A stretch of 64,000 nucleotides of DNA from Rhipicephalus microplus. Lineage: Eukaryota > Arthropoda > Arachnida > Ixodida > Ixodidae. Where the stretch lies: contig NC_134701.1 in the NCBI RefSeq assembly GCF_043290135.1, forward strand, positions 198,322,101 to 198,386,100, written 5' to 3'. The notes beneath the pieces are model-generated. The model saw only the letters and a list, made by a program, of their open reading frames with translations. It made no database searches and was not told where the DNA came from. Both the position numbers and the translations under genes were made by a program. Positions 11,971 to 22,129 of the stretch are shown one piece after another (the first letter of the stretch is position 1; the number at the start of each line of letters is the position of its first letter).

Positions 11971-12472
11971 AGCGCCGACAAGATGACGAGTTCGACAGAA
12001 TTGGACAGTATCCAGGTCAGCAGCCACGAATTTCACATCGGCTCACGTCTTATTCATAAACACCGTTTCGTCATAAACAAGGCCATCAATTAAGTGGAAC
12101 TCGCTCGCAAATTCGTTGTGCACATACGACTATACTTTGCAGTGGCGCATGTTTGTTACAAACAGCAGCAGCAGCATCGACCACGAACAAAGACAGAGAA
12201 GACGGGATAATGACACGGACAAAAAGAAAAGAAAAAGAGAACACTAAATACTTCGAAGCGCAATTCTGCGCGGTAACGCGTAACGTATACCACAAAGATG
12301 ATGTACAAGCAAGTTAAAGCACACGTATGGCTTTCGCAAGCTGGACGAAATGAAACACAACAAAACATTGCGAGGAAAATGTGTGTAAATACGAACGTAG
12401 AATTACGACGTTGTATGCATGTACACATCTAACGGTGCGCTCAGTCTATCACAATGCGCACGACAGAACACA

Positions 12473-12710
12473 TTGATTGATATGTGGAGTTTAACGTCCC
12501 AAAACCACCATATGATAAGAGACGCCGTAGTGGAGGGCTCCGGAAATTTAGACTACCTGGGGTTCTTTGACGTGTACCCAAATCTGAGCGCACGGGCCTA
12601 TAACATTTCCGCCTCCATCAAAAATGCAGCCGCCGTAGCCGGGATTCGATCCCGCGACCTGCGGGTCAGCAGCCGAGTACTTTAGCCACTAGACCACCAC
12701 GGCGGGGCCG
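12473..12710 (-). mobile_element. Ruka-type SINE, full length, young
   Basis: Complete on the minus strand, from the CCCCGCC head start to the CACATATCAATCAATG tail. The flanking 11-bp duplication GACAGAACACA is perfect at 12462-12472 and 12711-12721. Small internal differences from the copy at 36328 (a 3-base deletion in the ATGATTATGAGAG block) place it as a separate insertion. Confidence 0.93.
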
Positions 12711-13355
12711 GACAGAACACAATGAGTGCGAAGCGACAAAGTGGACTGGAGGTTAAGACAACGCGTAGGCTGCTACCCCAAACATATTATGAGCATGCAA
12801 AAAATTAAAAAAAATTGCGCCAGTCATGTTTCAGATCAGAACTCCTAAATAACGCAGTTTCGCGCATGACGGAGTACAACGACCACTTCAAAAAAGCGTC
12901 CCGTCACCTCTTTTTTTTTTTTTCGCCTACAATCGCAACGTCCTGCTTCAGTGAATGGTGCCTTCGAATTAACTGTTCCCGACGTATTTCCGAAGGAGGA
13001 GACGTGCTTCCCGTATACGACTCACGTGTAATGTGTACATGTTCCCACACTGTTGTAAGATCGATAAACTACACGTTCGCTTAACAAAACTGTAAAGGCG
13101 ATATTCACATGCAACGAATACACGAACATGCCTCATCAGGTGCTCCCTCGTTTTTTTAATAGTAATTGGGGGGGGGGGGGGGGAGAGAGCATTGGCTGCG
13201 ACACTCGACAATGTGATCTTCATAAAGGTGCGCGCATAGGAAAGTACATCGCTATCGCACAATTTTTAATCATCATTTCGTATCGCTTCAAACCGTTCTT
13301 CCCAACGGTATGTGACTGTCCATTCCCAAACGCCAACGCCACTCTGCATCCCCTC

Positions 13356-13356
<1 letters not shown>

Positions 13357-13413
<57 letters not shown>
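13357..13413. repeat. (AAT)19 array, tail of adjoining SINE
   Basis: Perfect trinucleotide array abutting the 3' end of the minus-strand SINE at 13414. The Asn- and Tyr-repeat open frames here are artefacts. Confidence 0.95.
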
Positions 13414-13414
<1 letters not shown>

Positions 13415-13633
13415 GGTTATACGTCCCAGAACCACGACATAATAATGAGATACGCTGTAGTGGAGGGCTCCAGAAATTTCGACCACCTAAGGTTCCTTAG
13501 CGCGTGCTGACATTGAGCTTCTGTCTTATTCCGGCCGGCTCCGCCGAAATGACCGCCGGGGCCAGGATGGGGCCCGCGACCTTCGAATCAGCAGCCGAGC
13601 ACCGTACAGTTACCGTATATAGCCCCGAGGCGG
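13414..13633 (-). mobile_element. SINE of the ATT-tail type, diverged
   Basis: Minus strand: head ending ...ACCAGG-like T-arm, then CGAAGGTCGCGGG, the GAAATTTCTGGAGCCCTCCACTAC-like body, and a 3' end GGGACGTATAACCT that passes straight into (ATT)n. Body and head are related to the Ruka type, but the tail is a trinucleotide instead of ATCA. Related copies are at 37549, 41965 and 43713. Confidence 0.7.
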
Positions 13634-14436
13634 ACCGTCCCATCGGAGCTGCGCACAGCTCTCTATAGCTAAACACACACGTCCGCTTTCGACCCGCACA
13701 CCACTGGACCCTGCAAGCCAGCGGGGTTTGTTAAATAATCTGTCACGCCGGCGCGCGTTAACCAGCGTTACGACGAAGGGAGACGTCAACGCGCCGTTTC
13801 GTGCATATATCGCGTGAGCGTGCCTCGGCCAGAAACGGGTCCTTCCACCGAATAACACGCAGCGCGGAGTAAATACAAAGAAAAAAGAAAGAAAGGAGAA
13901 AAGTCGGGTATTCATTTTTTATACCACCTGTCTGGGCTCGCGCGTTTGAACAGCGGTTCGGGCCGCCACCATGACTCACTCACGAGCATGTGCGTACGCC
14001 TTCGTCGGGCCCCTCGACGCGACTCGCGCACAGCTGCATTGCTGCAATACCGCTGTACGCAGCGAGCCACGCTCCACTATAACAGAGTCGCGACAACAGA
14101 GGAGGACGTCTATATACGGTCGCGTTGCTCGGTGAGACTCGCACATATCCGCCACAGCCGCACATATGGTGGGGTACAAGGCTGAATCGCACGCCCGGAC
14201 ACTATAATCACCGTCTGAGTCGGTTCCTTATTCGAAGTCATCTAGTATTTCATGACGAAAAATTCTGAGCAGCGCTCACGAGCATATAGGCGAAGGGAAC
14301 AAAGAAAGAAGTACAACCATCGCTGGCGCATCGAGCGAGGTGCCTCAGCCACACCGACCAACGTTATTGTGTCTCATCTGTATAATATAAGCAGTAAATA
14401 CATATACTTGTGACCCAGCTCTTCATCTGAGATTCA

Positions 14437-14437
<1 letters not shown>

Positions 14438-14473
<36 letters not shown>
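14438..14473. repeat. (TTGA)n microsatellite
   Basis: TTGA repeats equal the complement of the (ATCA)n Ruka tail, but no SINE body is attached. It may be an orphan tail or an independent microsatellite. Confidence 0.85.
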
Positions 14474-14474
<1 letters not shown>

Positions 14475-14548
14475 CGACTGAGAAGCTGTTGAATGTTCCC
14501 AGAATGGCAGAACTCACGTGCAACTCAGCCGCACGAGAGATAGACAAC

Positions 14549-14557
14549 TATATAAAG
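14549..14557 (+). promoter_or_regulatory. Candidate TATA box
   Basis: A consensus-quality TATATAAAG has a CACGTG E-box about 35 bp upstream (14515-14520) and CGTTCAGAAAG about 40 bp downstream. The first ATG downstream (14621) opens only a very short frame, so any product would need splicing. Suggestive only. Confidence 0.25.
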
Positions 14558-14875
14558 GGAAACCTCGCGAGCTTCGGGCGCGACAAGTGAAGCAGTCGTT
14601 CAGAAAGCCATCGGCATTCGATGAGCACAGAACGTAAAACGTGCTGACAGTTCGATTCTACACTGACGCACGTGGCGCTCCTGCAAAGCGAGACGCAGTG
14701 TCGAGTGTCACACCGCGTTCACAGTTGGCCCGTCGGTCGGTACAGCCGCGGAAGATCACGCTGACGCAAAGGGGGGTGTATTCGCCGTCGAACCGAAAAT
14801 AGGCGACCGCGTCCTGTATTTAGCGGTACGACTGGCTCGCACGTTACACAGACAGCGATCACACACACTGACAGG

Positions 14876-15108
14876 TATAACGTTGCGCATAAAGAATACA
14901 GACACAAGAAGAGACCACGCAGCTAGCTTTCTTCAAATTGCCTTTTTGAGTGATTGTGCACGTGTTCGACGGTGTTCCTTGGGGCACGCGCAAACGAATA
15001 TCAAGTATGTAAAGGGTCAGTATGCTTTGAAATAAATAGTTTAAAGTTCGCGCCCTGTGTGTTACGTCGTCTCTTCTCGTGTCTGCATCCTTCATGCGAA
15101 ACGTTATA
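14876..15108. mobile_element. Short element with 40-bp inverted ends
   Basis: Arms 14876-14915 and 15069-15108 are imperfect reverse complements (TATAACGTTGCGCAT... against TTATAACGTTTCGCAT...), each containing CAGACAC-AGAAGAGAC. The 153-bp centre has no open frame. It looks like a small fold-back or MITE-type repeat; I see no clean target duplication. Confidence 0.5.
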
Positions 15109-15162
15109 ACTAATGGACAAATCAATAGGCCCAAATAGCAACCATGGTAATTAACAGCAGGC

Positions 15163-15250
15163 GGAGAAATTTCCGGAGCCCTCCATTCAGGCGTCTCTCA
15201 TAATCATACGGTGGTTTTGGGACGTTAAACCCCACATATCAATCACCAAT
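15163..15250 (+). mobile_element. Ruka SINE, severely 5'-truncated
   Basis: Only the last about 88 bp of the SINE are present (from GGAGAAATTTCCGGAGCCC to CACATATCAATCACC). It is bounded by a perfect 15-bp duplication TAATTAACAGCAGGC at 15148-15162 and 15251-15265. The duplication proves it inserted in this truncated form. Confidence 0.95.
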
Positions 15251-15265
15251 TAATTAACAGCAGGC

Positions 15266-17030
15266 CGACTCAACAAGACAAACCACGTCGTCAAAATACA
15301 CACGTTCGGACGATCGATCGTTCTGCATTATTCTTAAAATTGCTCACAAGCAGAATACAGCGCAGTCATGTGGCAGACTTGGAAGACGCACTTGAGCTAC
15401 GCTTTCAAGACAAACCGAGAGCAAACTTGGAAACTCTTCTTTATTTTCATCACAAAATCGCGCCCGTCGTGAATTCCCGCAACAGTGCACCATTTATAGA
15501 AGCTTGCACGCATCTACACAAAAAAAGCCTTGTTCGTCAGTGGCGCAACGGCTAAATCTATAGACTTAATCTTTCCATTAGGCTTCCCGCCACCAACGCG
15601 CCATAATTGCTGTCGATGTCACAAACACGACGCAGACGTGAGAAGCGACCTCTTTCGGCGAGTCAGGCGAACTCGCAGGAAACGACAAACCGCGAAAGCA
15701 AGAATTGATTTCCCCGCGCGCTGTGAGAGCAAAGTGCATACCGCATGCGTGAACGCACTCAAAACGCCGCGCATCAAATACGCACAAAAAAAGGTGACAC
15801 TCGCCGCTCCTCATCTTTCACTCGTGCGGCCTAATTTGGGTGAGGGCACGTTATGTACAGCAAAGAAGAAATACATCGGCTTGCCACAGGCGTCGACATG
15901 TGTGTGTGCACGGACGTGCGAAACGGCGTGCGTGTGTGCGCTTTCCCAAAAACACAAGCAAACAAGGCATAAACGCCGCACTAGGTTTGAGGATATATAT
16001 ATACTAGCGCAACAACACGTTGCACACAAATCCGCACATACAAAGGTTCCCCTGCGCGCCGACAAACATTCGGCCCGAGCATACAGACGTGGGCCGTGCG
16101 TGTGTTTGCGTATATAGTCGCGACTATACGCAGTCGACTAATATACGCATCGGGATTAACCAATACCGCCGATATGAGGCGCGCATATCCCGATTTCCGT
16201 CAGTATAGGACCGGATGTGTATATACACGTGAGAGCGGAAAGCAAACCAAGAAGACAGCCGGCGCATGCATATTCATTACGACGCCGCCACGGCGAGGCG
16301 CTCGCGTCGCCCGTCGGAGGACAATGCACTCGCCATTGTTTCGCACCCGGCGACGACGCAAGCGGCATCGATTGATATTTAATGGGGGTCTCGAGACTCG
16401 GACGCCTTCGTTTTGTCGCTCATATACATATCTATACAAGCGTACACGCATTCTGATTCGCCCTTAGTGACGTGTCCGGAAAGCAAATTCCTCTTTTTTT
16501 TTTTTTTAACCCTTATCCTTGGCTGTTTCCTCCTCTTCTCGGGAGAGCAAAACATCGCTGCGAGGAGGAAATCCGCGACGGAAGTCAAGCGATAAGCATC
16601 AGACGGCACAGGACGCATTATCGCGCCGTGATAATCGCGCGCGCACGAGCAACGAGTACAAGAAAAGGTTCTAACACGGGAATAAATGTTTTAAAATATG
16701 CAGAACCTGGCACGCGTACTGACGTTACAACAGAGATTCACCCTATTAGGCAGGGAGGGGGGGGGGCACTTGCATCACAGTAACACCCTCCCCCCTCTGG
16801 TCAAGAGTCTAAACGACATATGATGAATGAAACAATGAAATCATGCTACAGGCCCCTAGCTTTCAGGTGGTTATAATACGACAAACAGTTCTTTGAATCT
16901 TCAAATTTCACAGTCCTCCGGCCACCACCTTTGTCGGAAACCTGCTTGGTCGCAACCCTGCTCATTATTAAAGAATGATCGAAAGGACAGGTTACCGCCT
17001 GAGTAACTGTACGGGGCAGACTGCACACCC
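15266..17030. other. No gene recognised
   Basis: CpG-rich in 15.5-16.4 kb. A plus-strand frame of 195 codons (15530-16117) opens at TTG and is rich in Arg, Lys, Cys and His; nothing in it is recognisable. A perfect 16-bp palindrome TATAGTCGCGACTATA lies at 16113-16128. Confidence 0.35.
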
Positions 17031-17040
17031 TCCCACTCCA

Positions 17041-17112
17041 GTTGGTCAAAATTTCCGGGGGCCTCCACCACGGCGTCCCTCGCAGTCATATCGTGGTTTC
17101 GGGACGTTAAGG
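17041..17112 (+). mobile_element. Ruka SINE 3' fragment
   Basis: Blocks GGTCAAAATTTCCGGGGGCC, ACGGCGTCCCTCGCAGTCAT and GGTTTCGGGACGTTAA match the SINE 3' body. Head and tail are absent. Confidence 0.75.
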
Positions 17113-17579
17113 AACACTTTGGAGCAAAAAAAATTTTTTTCTCGCGTATTATTATAGTACAATTTCACAATACCGACAAGGCCACTCTTACCACGGCACT
17201 CGGTAAGTGAAAAAACGCGCGCGAAAAGAAAATGCGGTTGGAGACACCACCTTGAGGTTTCTGCACCAAACACCATGACGTAGAAGATTTTGAAGACGTT
17301 CCTGCGTAGCTTCTGACGGATTAAAAATGAATTACATTGATATCTGTGGGTACCGTTAGCCTAGCATACGAAGTTCAGAAAATTTTCATCAAACCAATAT
17401 CAGGAAAATACAAAAAAAATATTTAAAACTTCTGACCTCACACGAGGAGATTTGGAAGCGAAATTTAAAAATGATACTTCTTCCTTGACTTTTTTCCGCC
17501 AATAATGAACTACTTCAGATAGTGAAACACATGGCGTTAGAGTTCTCGGAGAGCAGTCTGTCAATCTAAAACTAAGTCA

Positions 17580-17730
17580 GCGAAACCATCGTGAGAGCGC
17601 AACAAAACACGACACACGAGAAGAAACAGACGAGGACAGACGCACACTACCGGCTGGCTTAATTGGAGGAAGATCCGCACGTTTACACATGAACAACCTG
17701 CGCAGGGGCACCGTCACAAGTCGCCGTCAG
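17580..17730 (+). mobile_element. Solo copy of the fold-back arm family
   Basis: About 150 bp matching one arm of the 4496-4878 fold-back: GAAACCATCG, CAACAAAACACGACAC, GACGCACACTACC, GGAAGATCCGCACG and CCTGCGCAGGGGCACCG. It is flanked by a perfect 9-bp direct repeat ACTAAGTCA (17571-17579, 17731-17739), which marks the insertion. This shows the arm itself behaves as a mobile unit. Confidence 0.75.
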
Positions 17731-17747
17731 ACTAAGTCATTGTTTAC

Positions 17748-17764
17748 CTTTAGTGTCCCTTTAA
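17748..17764 (-). mobile_element. Terminus of a TTAA-type element
   Basis: CTTTAGTGTCCCTTTAA matches, in the same orientation, the right end of the element at 54010-54738. The matching left end is not clearly found upstream, so only one terminus is called. The solo copy at 17580-17730 lies just inside this end. Confidence 0.45.
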
Positions 17765-17775
17765 AAAAACACGGC

Positions 17776-17807
<32 letters not shown>
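17776..17807. repeat. (ATT)n microsatellite
   Basis: Perfect trinucleotide array of about 10 units beside the 17748 terminus. Confidence 0.9.
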
Positions 17808-19080
17808 GACACCACATGCCCCGCCCCATACTTCGGTGAATAAGGGAGTGCGCCCCTTCTGCCCTCTCCTCCCCCCCCCCCACATCCCGATGCGTACAGC
17901 TATGGCTGCAGCAGCAATGGTTTCAATATTGCCAGCTAAACCGGTCCGGATTCTTCATTTGAAAATATTGCACTGGCCATGTTTTACTAATGTCAGAGCG
18001 GTAACGGATTCTTCGCACGAGGGACTTCATTTCTCCAAACGCAACGGAACACGTCCTCATATAAATGTTCACTTAATTTGTGTAATTTCTAGCATGGCTA
18101 AAGCGTTTCCAGCCATTTCGCAGAACCACAGAAAAATCAATTGGGAAGAATAAAATTTGCGGGCATAATTCTTAAAACACCCGGTACATACTGAAACGTC
18201 TTCTGCGCACTAATTAGACCAGGCAGATAAGGAAACGGGCAAAGCTACAGTACGGCATACATAAATGATGGGATCGCTTATCAAAACCGTGACGCCGCGA
18301 CACTACCCGGAACAGACAAGTGACCAATCAATTGAAAGCACTATGGAATAGTTTATCTTGTATAGTTTAGCGTACATAGAATGCAGGCTATAGTTCCGAC
18401 GAAACACCATTTGATCATGATCAAGCAGCGGAGTGATTCATATATAGGAAAGGTCGTTGACCGTTGAACAGCAACGAAAACGCAAATTTACGTCTCGGTT
18501 TGTAAATCTGTCGTTCCCAATATGGCGGTAATTACCAAACAAACACACATATACCGCCTTAACGGTTCAACTGTACAGGATGTGCACACAACAAAAAAAC
18601 TGTGTTTTATTTATTTTTTTACGATCTGCTCTTTGTGAATTGGGAACCTGTATGGATCCTGCAGCGTCCGTATGTGCTTACTAAATTGCTTAATGGCCTG
18701 TTCTGCAGTCAGTGAAGACACAGAAAATCGTGTTTCTACGCTATACAGGTCGCGGCACCCACCTCCTGAACTTGCCGATCGAGTGTGGCTGCTTCGACTA
18801 TCGCCTTGCCGAGTAGCTCACATGCAGGACAACACCTGAGTGGGATTGCGTATCCCACCATCTGTATACTGTATCCATGAGCTCCGGCTGGGGGGTGCCA
18901 AAGGGGCATTTCCCCCTGAAGCCACACCAGCGCTTGCCCTCCCCTCCCCCCCCCCCCCGCAAGCTATACCCCAGCGCCCTCCCGCTCCCCCAGCCGCGAT
19001 GAAACACGGTTTTACACTCCCCACGACAAAATCCTGCATACGCGTGATTACATGCCACGGCGTGTTTTAGGGATCCCACC
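17808..19080. other. No gene recognised; C-rich tracts
   Basis: No gene. C-runs occur at about 17872-17881 and 18947-18958. A plus-strand frame at 17836-18153 (105 codons) has no recognisable feature. Confidence 0.45.
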
Positions 19081-19142
19081 TCTCTCGCCCCCCCCCCCCC
19101 CCCAACTACCTAACAAATTTTCACACTTTGTTTATGTACATA
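19081..19142. repeat. C-rich palindromic repeat, left part (interrupted)
   Basis: The C18 tract followed by ACAAATTTTCACACTTTG and TTTATGTACATA continues after the mariner at 21693. Together they form one copy of the repeat also seen at 32645, 36836 and 46640. Confidence 0.5.
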
Positions 19143-19595
19143 CCGGGTGTTCAAAATTAAGCTTTATGATTTTTTTAAAATTAGGCGCTCGAAGGCACGT
19201 GAGAACCACTTGTGCAAATAAGTTAAGCGGCCAGGGGGACAGAAAGTTAGATGATAATTATCGCTGTCAGCAGCCCAATTAACTAAAATTTAATAATTAA
19301 CTTTTTACTGGCTGCGGTAAGTTGGCATGTTTATATTGAAAAAATGTAGGCAGTGGTGTTTGTACACAGTTTCAGTTGGAAGATTTTTTCTAGCACGCCT
19401 GTGTTCCGAGATATCCGGCTCCAAAGTTTAATTGTCTTTCGCACGATTACGCATGCAAGAGGTTGAGGGTCCGCGCAAAGCTCCTCCCTAAAGTGACGCA
19501 TCTGTTGCGTGTGGTGTTTAGTGTGTGAAGAGGGTGGAAGCGTAGGCATAGGTGATAGCAATTACCCTTGCCCTCTTCGGCCGGCGAAATCAAAA
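19143..19595 (+). repeat. Left terminal inverted repeat, 453 bp
   Basis: Reverse complement of 21240-21692. Mismatches seen by eye are at 19463/21372 and 19584/21251. Most mariners have inverted repeats of about 30 bp, so these are unusually long. Confidence 0.95.
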
Positions 19596-19819
19596 TGTGA
19601 CAGCGCGGTGCGCCATGAGCCTTACGCATGATCCTGATGAACGCGATAACAGGAGACCATTTTTCGCGACGTTTTTTCGTGACTTTAGATCACACTGAGA
19701 CATCTTCTTGTGAACGCGTTAGCAGGACCGTCCTGCACTAGGGTGCCTCCGGTTAGAGCACAGCGTCTCTGCATTGAAGGTCTACCAAGGAAATCCACGT
19801 GGAGTCCTTTCGAGCTAAT

Positions 19820-20902
19820 ATGGCTGCTTCTGGCGTGAGGTATTCTACCAAAGTAAAAGTAGACGTGGTGCTTGCAATGGCTGAAATGAATGGCAACGCT
19901 TCGTTAGCAATGGAGCTTTACGCGTCTCGCCACCCACACCGTCCCCTTCCAACAAGGCCCACTTTCACAAACCTGTTTCGACGCTTCTGCACAACAGGCT
20001 CTGTCCACCTTCCGAGACGGACCAGGAAGGCAATCGTCGATGAAGACTTTGAAATCGACGTTGTCGCGTGCGTAACCTCGATGCCAGAGCTCAGCATCCG
20101 ACAGATTGCCGATCAGTGCGGTCGCAGCATCGGAACAGTCACAAATGTTTTAAGAAAGCACAAGTTCCATCCATATCACGTTTACCTTCATCAGGACCTA
20201 AATGAGGCGGACTTTGAAAGGCGAGTTGACTTCTGCAATTGGGGCCTCATCAAAACTGATCAAGAAAATGACTTTTTGCACAGAATAATTTGGACTGATG
20301 AAGCTCGGTTTTGCCGAAATGGAAGTGTTAATCTTCACAACGCCCATTATTGGGCACAAGAAAACCCACACTGGCTGAGGCAGCACAAGCATCAAGTTCG
20401 CTGGAGTGTGAATGTGTGGTGCGGCATACTCGGGGACAGGATCATCGGACCTCACTTTTTTGAGGACAACTTGAACGGAAAGATGTACACAGAAGAAATA
20501 TTAGGTGTTGTCATTGATGATCTTGTCTGCAGTCTTTCCCTGAATGACCTGCGCCAAGTATGGTTTCAGCACGATGGAGCACCACCACATTTTTCTACCA
20601 GGGCGAAGAACTGGTTGGACAGACGTTTTCCACAACAGTGGATTGGGCGCGCAGGAGCGATGTTTTGGCCACCAAGATCACCTGACCTTTCTCCGCTCGA
20701 CTTTTTCCTTTGGGGCTACGTTAAAGATCGAGTTTACGTAACAGAGCCCAGCGATGTTAATGACATGAAGGACAGGATAACATCTGCCTGTGCGAGTATT
20801 CCTGCAGAAGTACTGCGCCGAGTCATCGAGTCGACGCGACAGCGGTTCATGCTTTGCGTTGCTGCCGAAGGCAGGCATTTTGAACACTTTTTGGGGCATT
20901 GA
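19820..20902 (+). CDS. Mariner transposase, DD41D (rosa/VISITOR-like)
   Basis: A 360-codon intact frame from the first ATG (a GTG lies 7 codons upstream but ATG is expected in an animal). Residues about 6-70 form an N-terminal helix-turn-helix of the DUF4817 type. A second helix-turn-helix follows at about 91-115 (SIRQIADQCGRSIGTVTNVL). The DDE/D catalytic core has D160 in IIWTDEARF, D252 in FQHDGAPPH and D294 in SPDLSPLDFFLWG. There are 91 residues between the first two and 41 between the last two, hence DD41D. The SPDLxPxDFxLW block is typical of mariner-type enzymes. The protein would act in the nucleus to cut and paste the element at TA. No stop or frameshift is seen and all three catalytic aspartates are present. 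The clade name comes from the spacing and memory of families, not from a tree. Confidence 0.95.
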   Translation: MAASGVRYSTKVKVDVVLAMAEMNGNASLAMELYASRHPHRPLPTRPTFTNLFRRFCTTGSVHLPRRTRKAIVDEDFEIDVVACVTSMPELSIRQIADQCGRSIGTVTNVLRKHKFHPYHVYLHQDLNEADFERRVDFCNWGLIKTDQENDFLHRIIWTDEARFCRNGSVNLHNAHYWAQENPHWLRQHKHQVRWSVNVWCGILGDRIIGPHFFEDNLNGKMYTEEILGVVIDDLVCSLSLNDLRQVWFQHDGAPPHFSTRAKNWLDRRFPQQWIGRAGAMFWPPRSPDLSPLDFFLWGYVKDRVYVTEPSDVNDMKDRITSACASIPAEVLRRVIESTRQRFMLCVAAEGRHFEHFLGH

Positions 20903-21033
20903 CGTCTTGAGAGGTGAAGAGTTTCGATGAGATTTGTGCATGACCGAAATATGCTTATGTAGCAGCAGGAAATATGCGTTAGCAAGGATAAAACTGTTTC
21001 AGTTATTATTGGTGGAGTTGTTGCTCTTGTTTC

Positions 21034-21039
21034 AATAAA
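21034..21039 (+). terminator. Polyadenylation signal of the transposase
   Basis: AATAAA about 130 bp after the transposase stop codon and inside the element, before the right inverted repeat. Confidence 0.5.
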
Positions 21040-21239
21040 AGTTACAGTACTCGGACATCAGCAGTCACGCTATTCGCGTAGCCCAGGCAACGACCACGCA
21101 TGCTTCTCTAGTGATTATTACGCACGCGCACTGGCATCCAGATTCTCCGCTCGCACCATTATCTCGGCATGGTATCTGCCACTATCGTTAGAGGCTCTGC
21201 AGTTGCGTGTTACGACACTGGTTGCAAGCGTTCTTCGAT

Positions 21240-21692
21240 TTTTGATTTCGACGGCCGAAGAGGGCAAGGGTAATTGCTATCACCTATGCCTACGCTTCCA
21301 CCCTCTTCACACACTAAACACCACACGCAACAGATGCGTCACTTTAGGGAGGAGCTTTGCGCGGACCCTCACCCTCTTGCATGCGTAATCGTGCGAAAGA
21401 CAATTAAACTTTGGAGCCGGATATCTCGGAACACAGGCGTGCTAGAAAAAATCTTCCAACTGAAACTGTGTACAAACACCACTGCCTACATTTTTTCAAT
21501 ATAAACATGCCAACTTACCGCAGCCAGTAAAAAGTTAATTATTAAATTTTAGTTAATTGGGCTGCTGACAGCGATAATTATCATCTAACTTTCTGTCCCC
21601 CTGGCCGCTTAACTTATTTGCACAAGTGGTTCTCACGTGCCTTCGAGCGCCTAATTTTAAAAAAATCATAAAGCTTAATTTTGAACACCCGG
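21240..21692 (-). repeat. Right terminal inverted repeat, 453 bp
   Basis: Mirror of 19143-19595. It ends GAACACCCGG, followed by the target TA. Confidence 0.95.
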
Positions 21693-21795
21693 TATATGCA
21701 TACACATACAGACACGTGCACGAACATTAGCATTTGCATAGAGGAGGATTGGAACCCCCAACCCCACGAAAAAATTCTGGCGACGCCCCCGATAT
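21693..21795. repeat. C-rich palindromic repeat, right part (interrupted)
   Basis: Contains GGAACCCCCAACCCC, AAAAATTCTGGCGACGCCCC and a TGCACGAACATTAGCATTTGC block that match, in reverse, the repeat at 46640-46800. It continues the segment at 19081-19142 across the mariner. Confidence 0.5.
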
Positions 21796-22129
21796 GTCCT
21801 TACACATAAAACCATATATGAACGACTCTTCTAGAATACGATGTGAAGGATGACCAATGACACCCTCTCATCATTCTCAGTGACACCAGAGAGTTCCCAA
21901 TTCACTCGTTGAAAGCTTTTCCCGACTTCATCGTTGCGCCTGCACGGTTGTCGTCTAGTTCTGGAGTAAGGTGAGCGGACACTAGGGAACTAGTACACTA
22001 ATAAAAAAAAAGTTCACTCTATTCCGGATATGTAATGTTGCAGAAACAGAGTGATTTTATTCCTGTAGAAGAGTCAAGCTGGCAGGTAAAAAAAAAAAAA
22101 GCGCTTGCACAGTGCCTGCTTTCGAGCTT

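Larger units (their letters stand above)
19143..21692 (+). mobile_element. Complete DD41D mariner transposon
   Basis: A 2550-bp element bounded by CCGGGTGTTC...GAACACCCGG and flanked by TA on both sides (19141-19142, 21693-21694), the signature of Tc1/mariner target duplication. It carries 453-bp terminal inverted repeats and one transposase gene on the plus strand. The inverted repeats align end to end with no net indel and I see 2 mismatches, so the insertion is recent or the ends have been kept alike. It splits a C-rich palindromic repeat. Confidence 0.95.

Noticed and set aside
16113..16128. 16-bp palindrome as a binding site
   Set aside because: Perfect but isolated; one such palindrome carries little weight in 64 kb.
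17107..17122. Left partner of the TTAA-type end at 17748
   Set aside because: TTAAGGAACACTTTGG is only a loose match and its TTAA belongs to the SINE block GGGACGTTAA.
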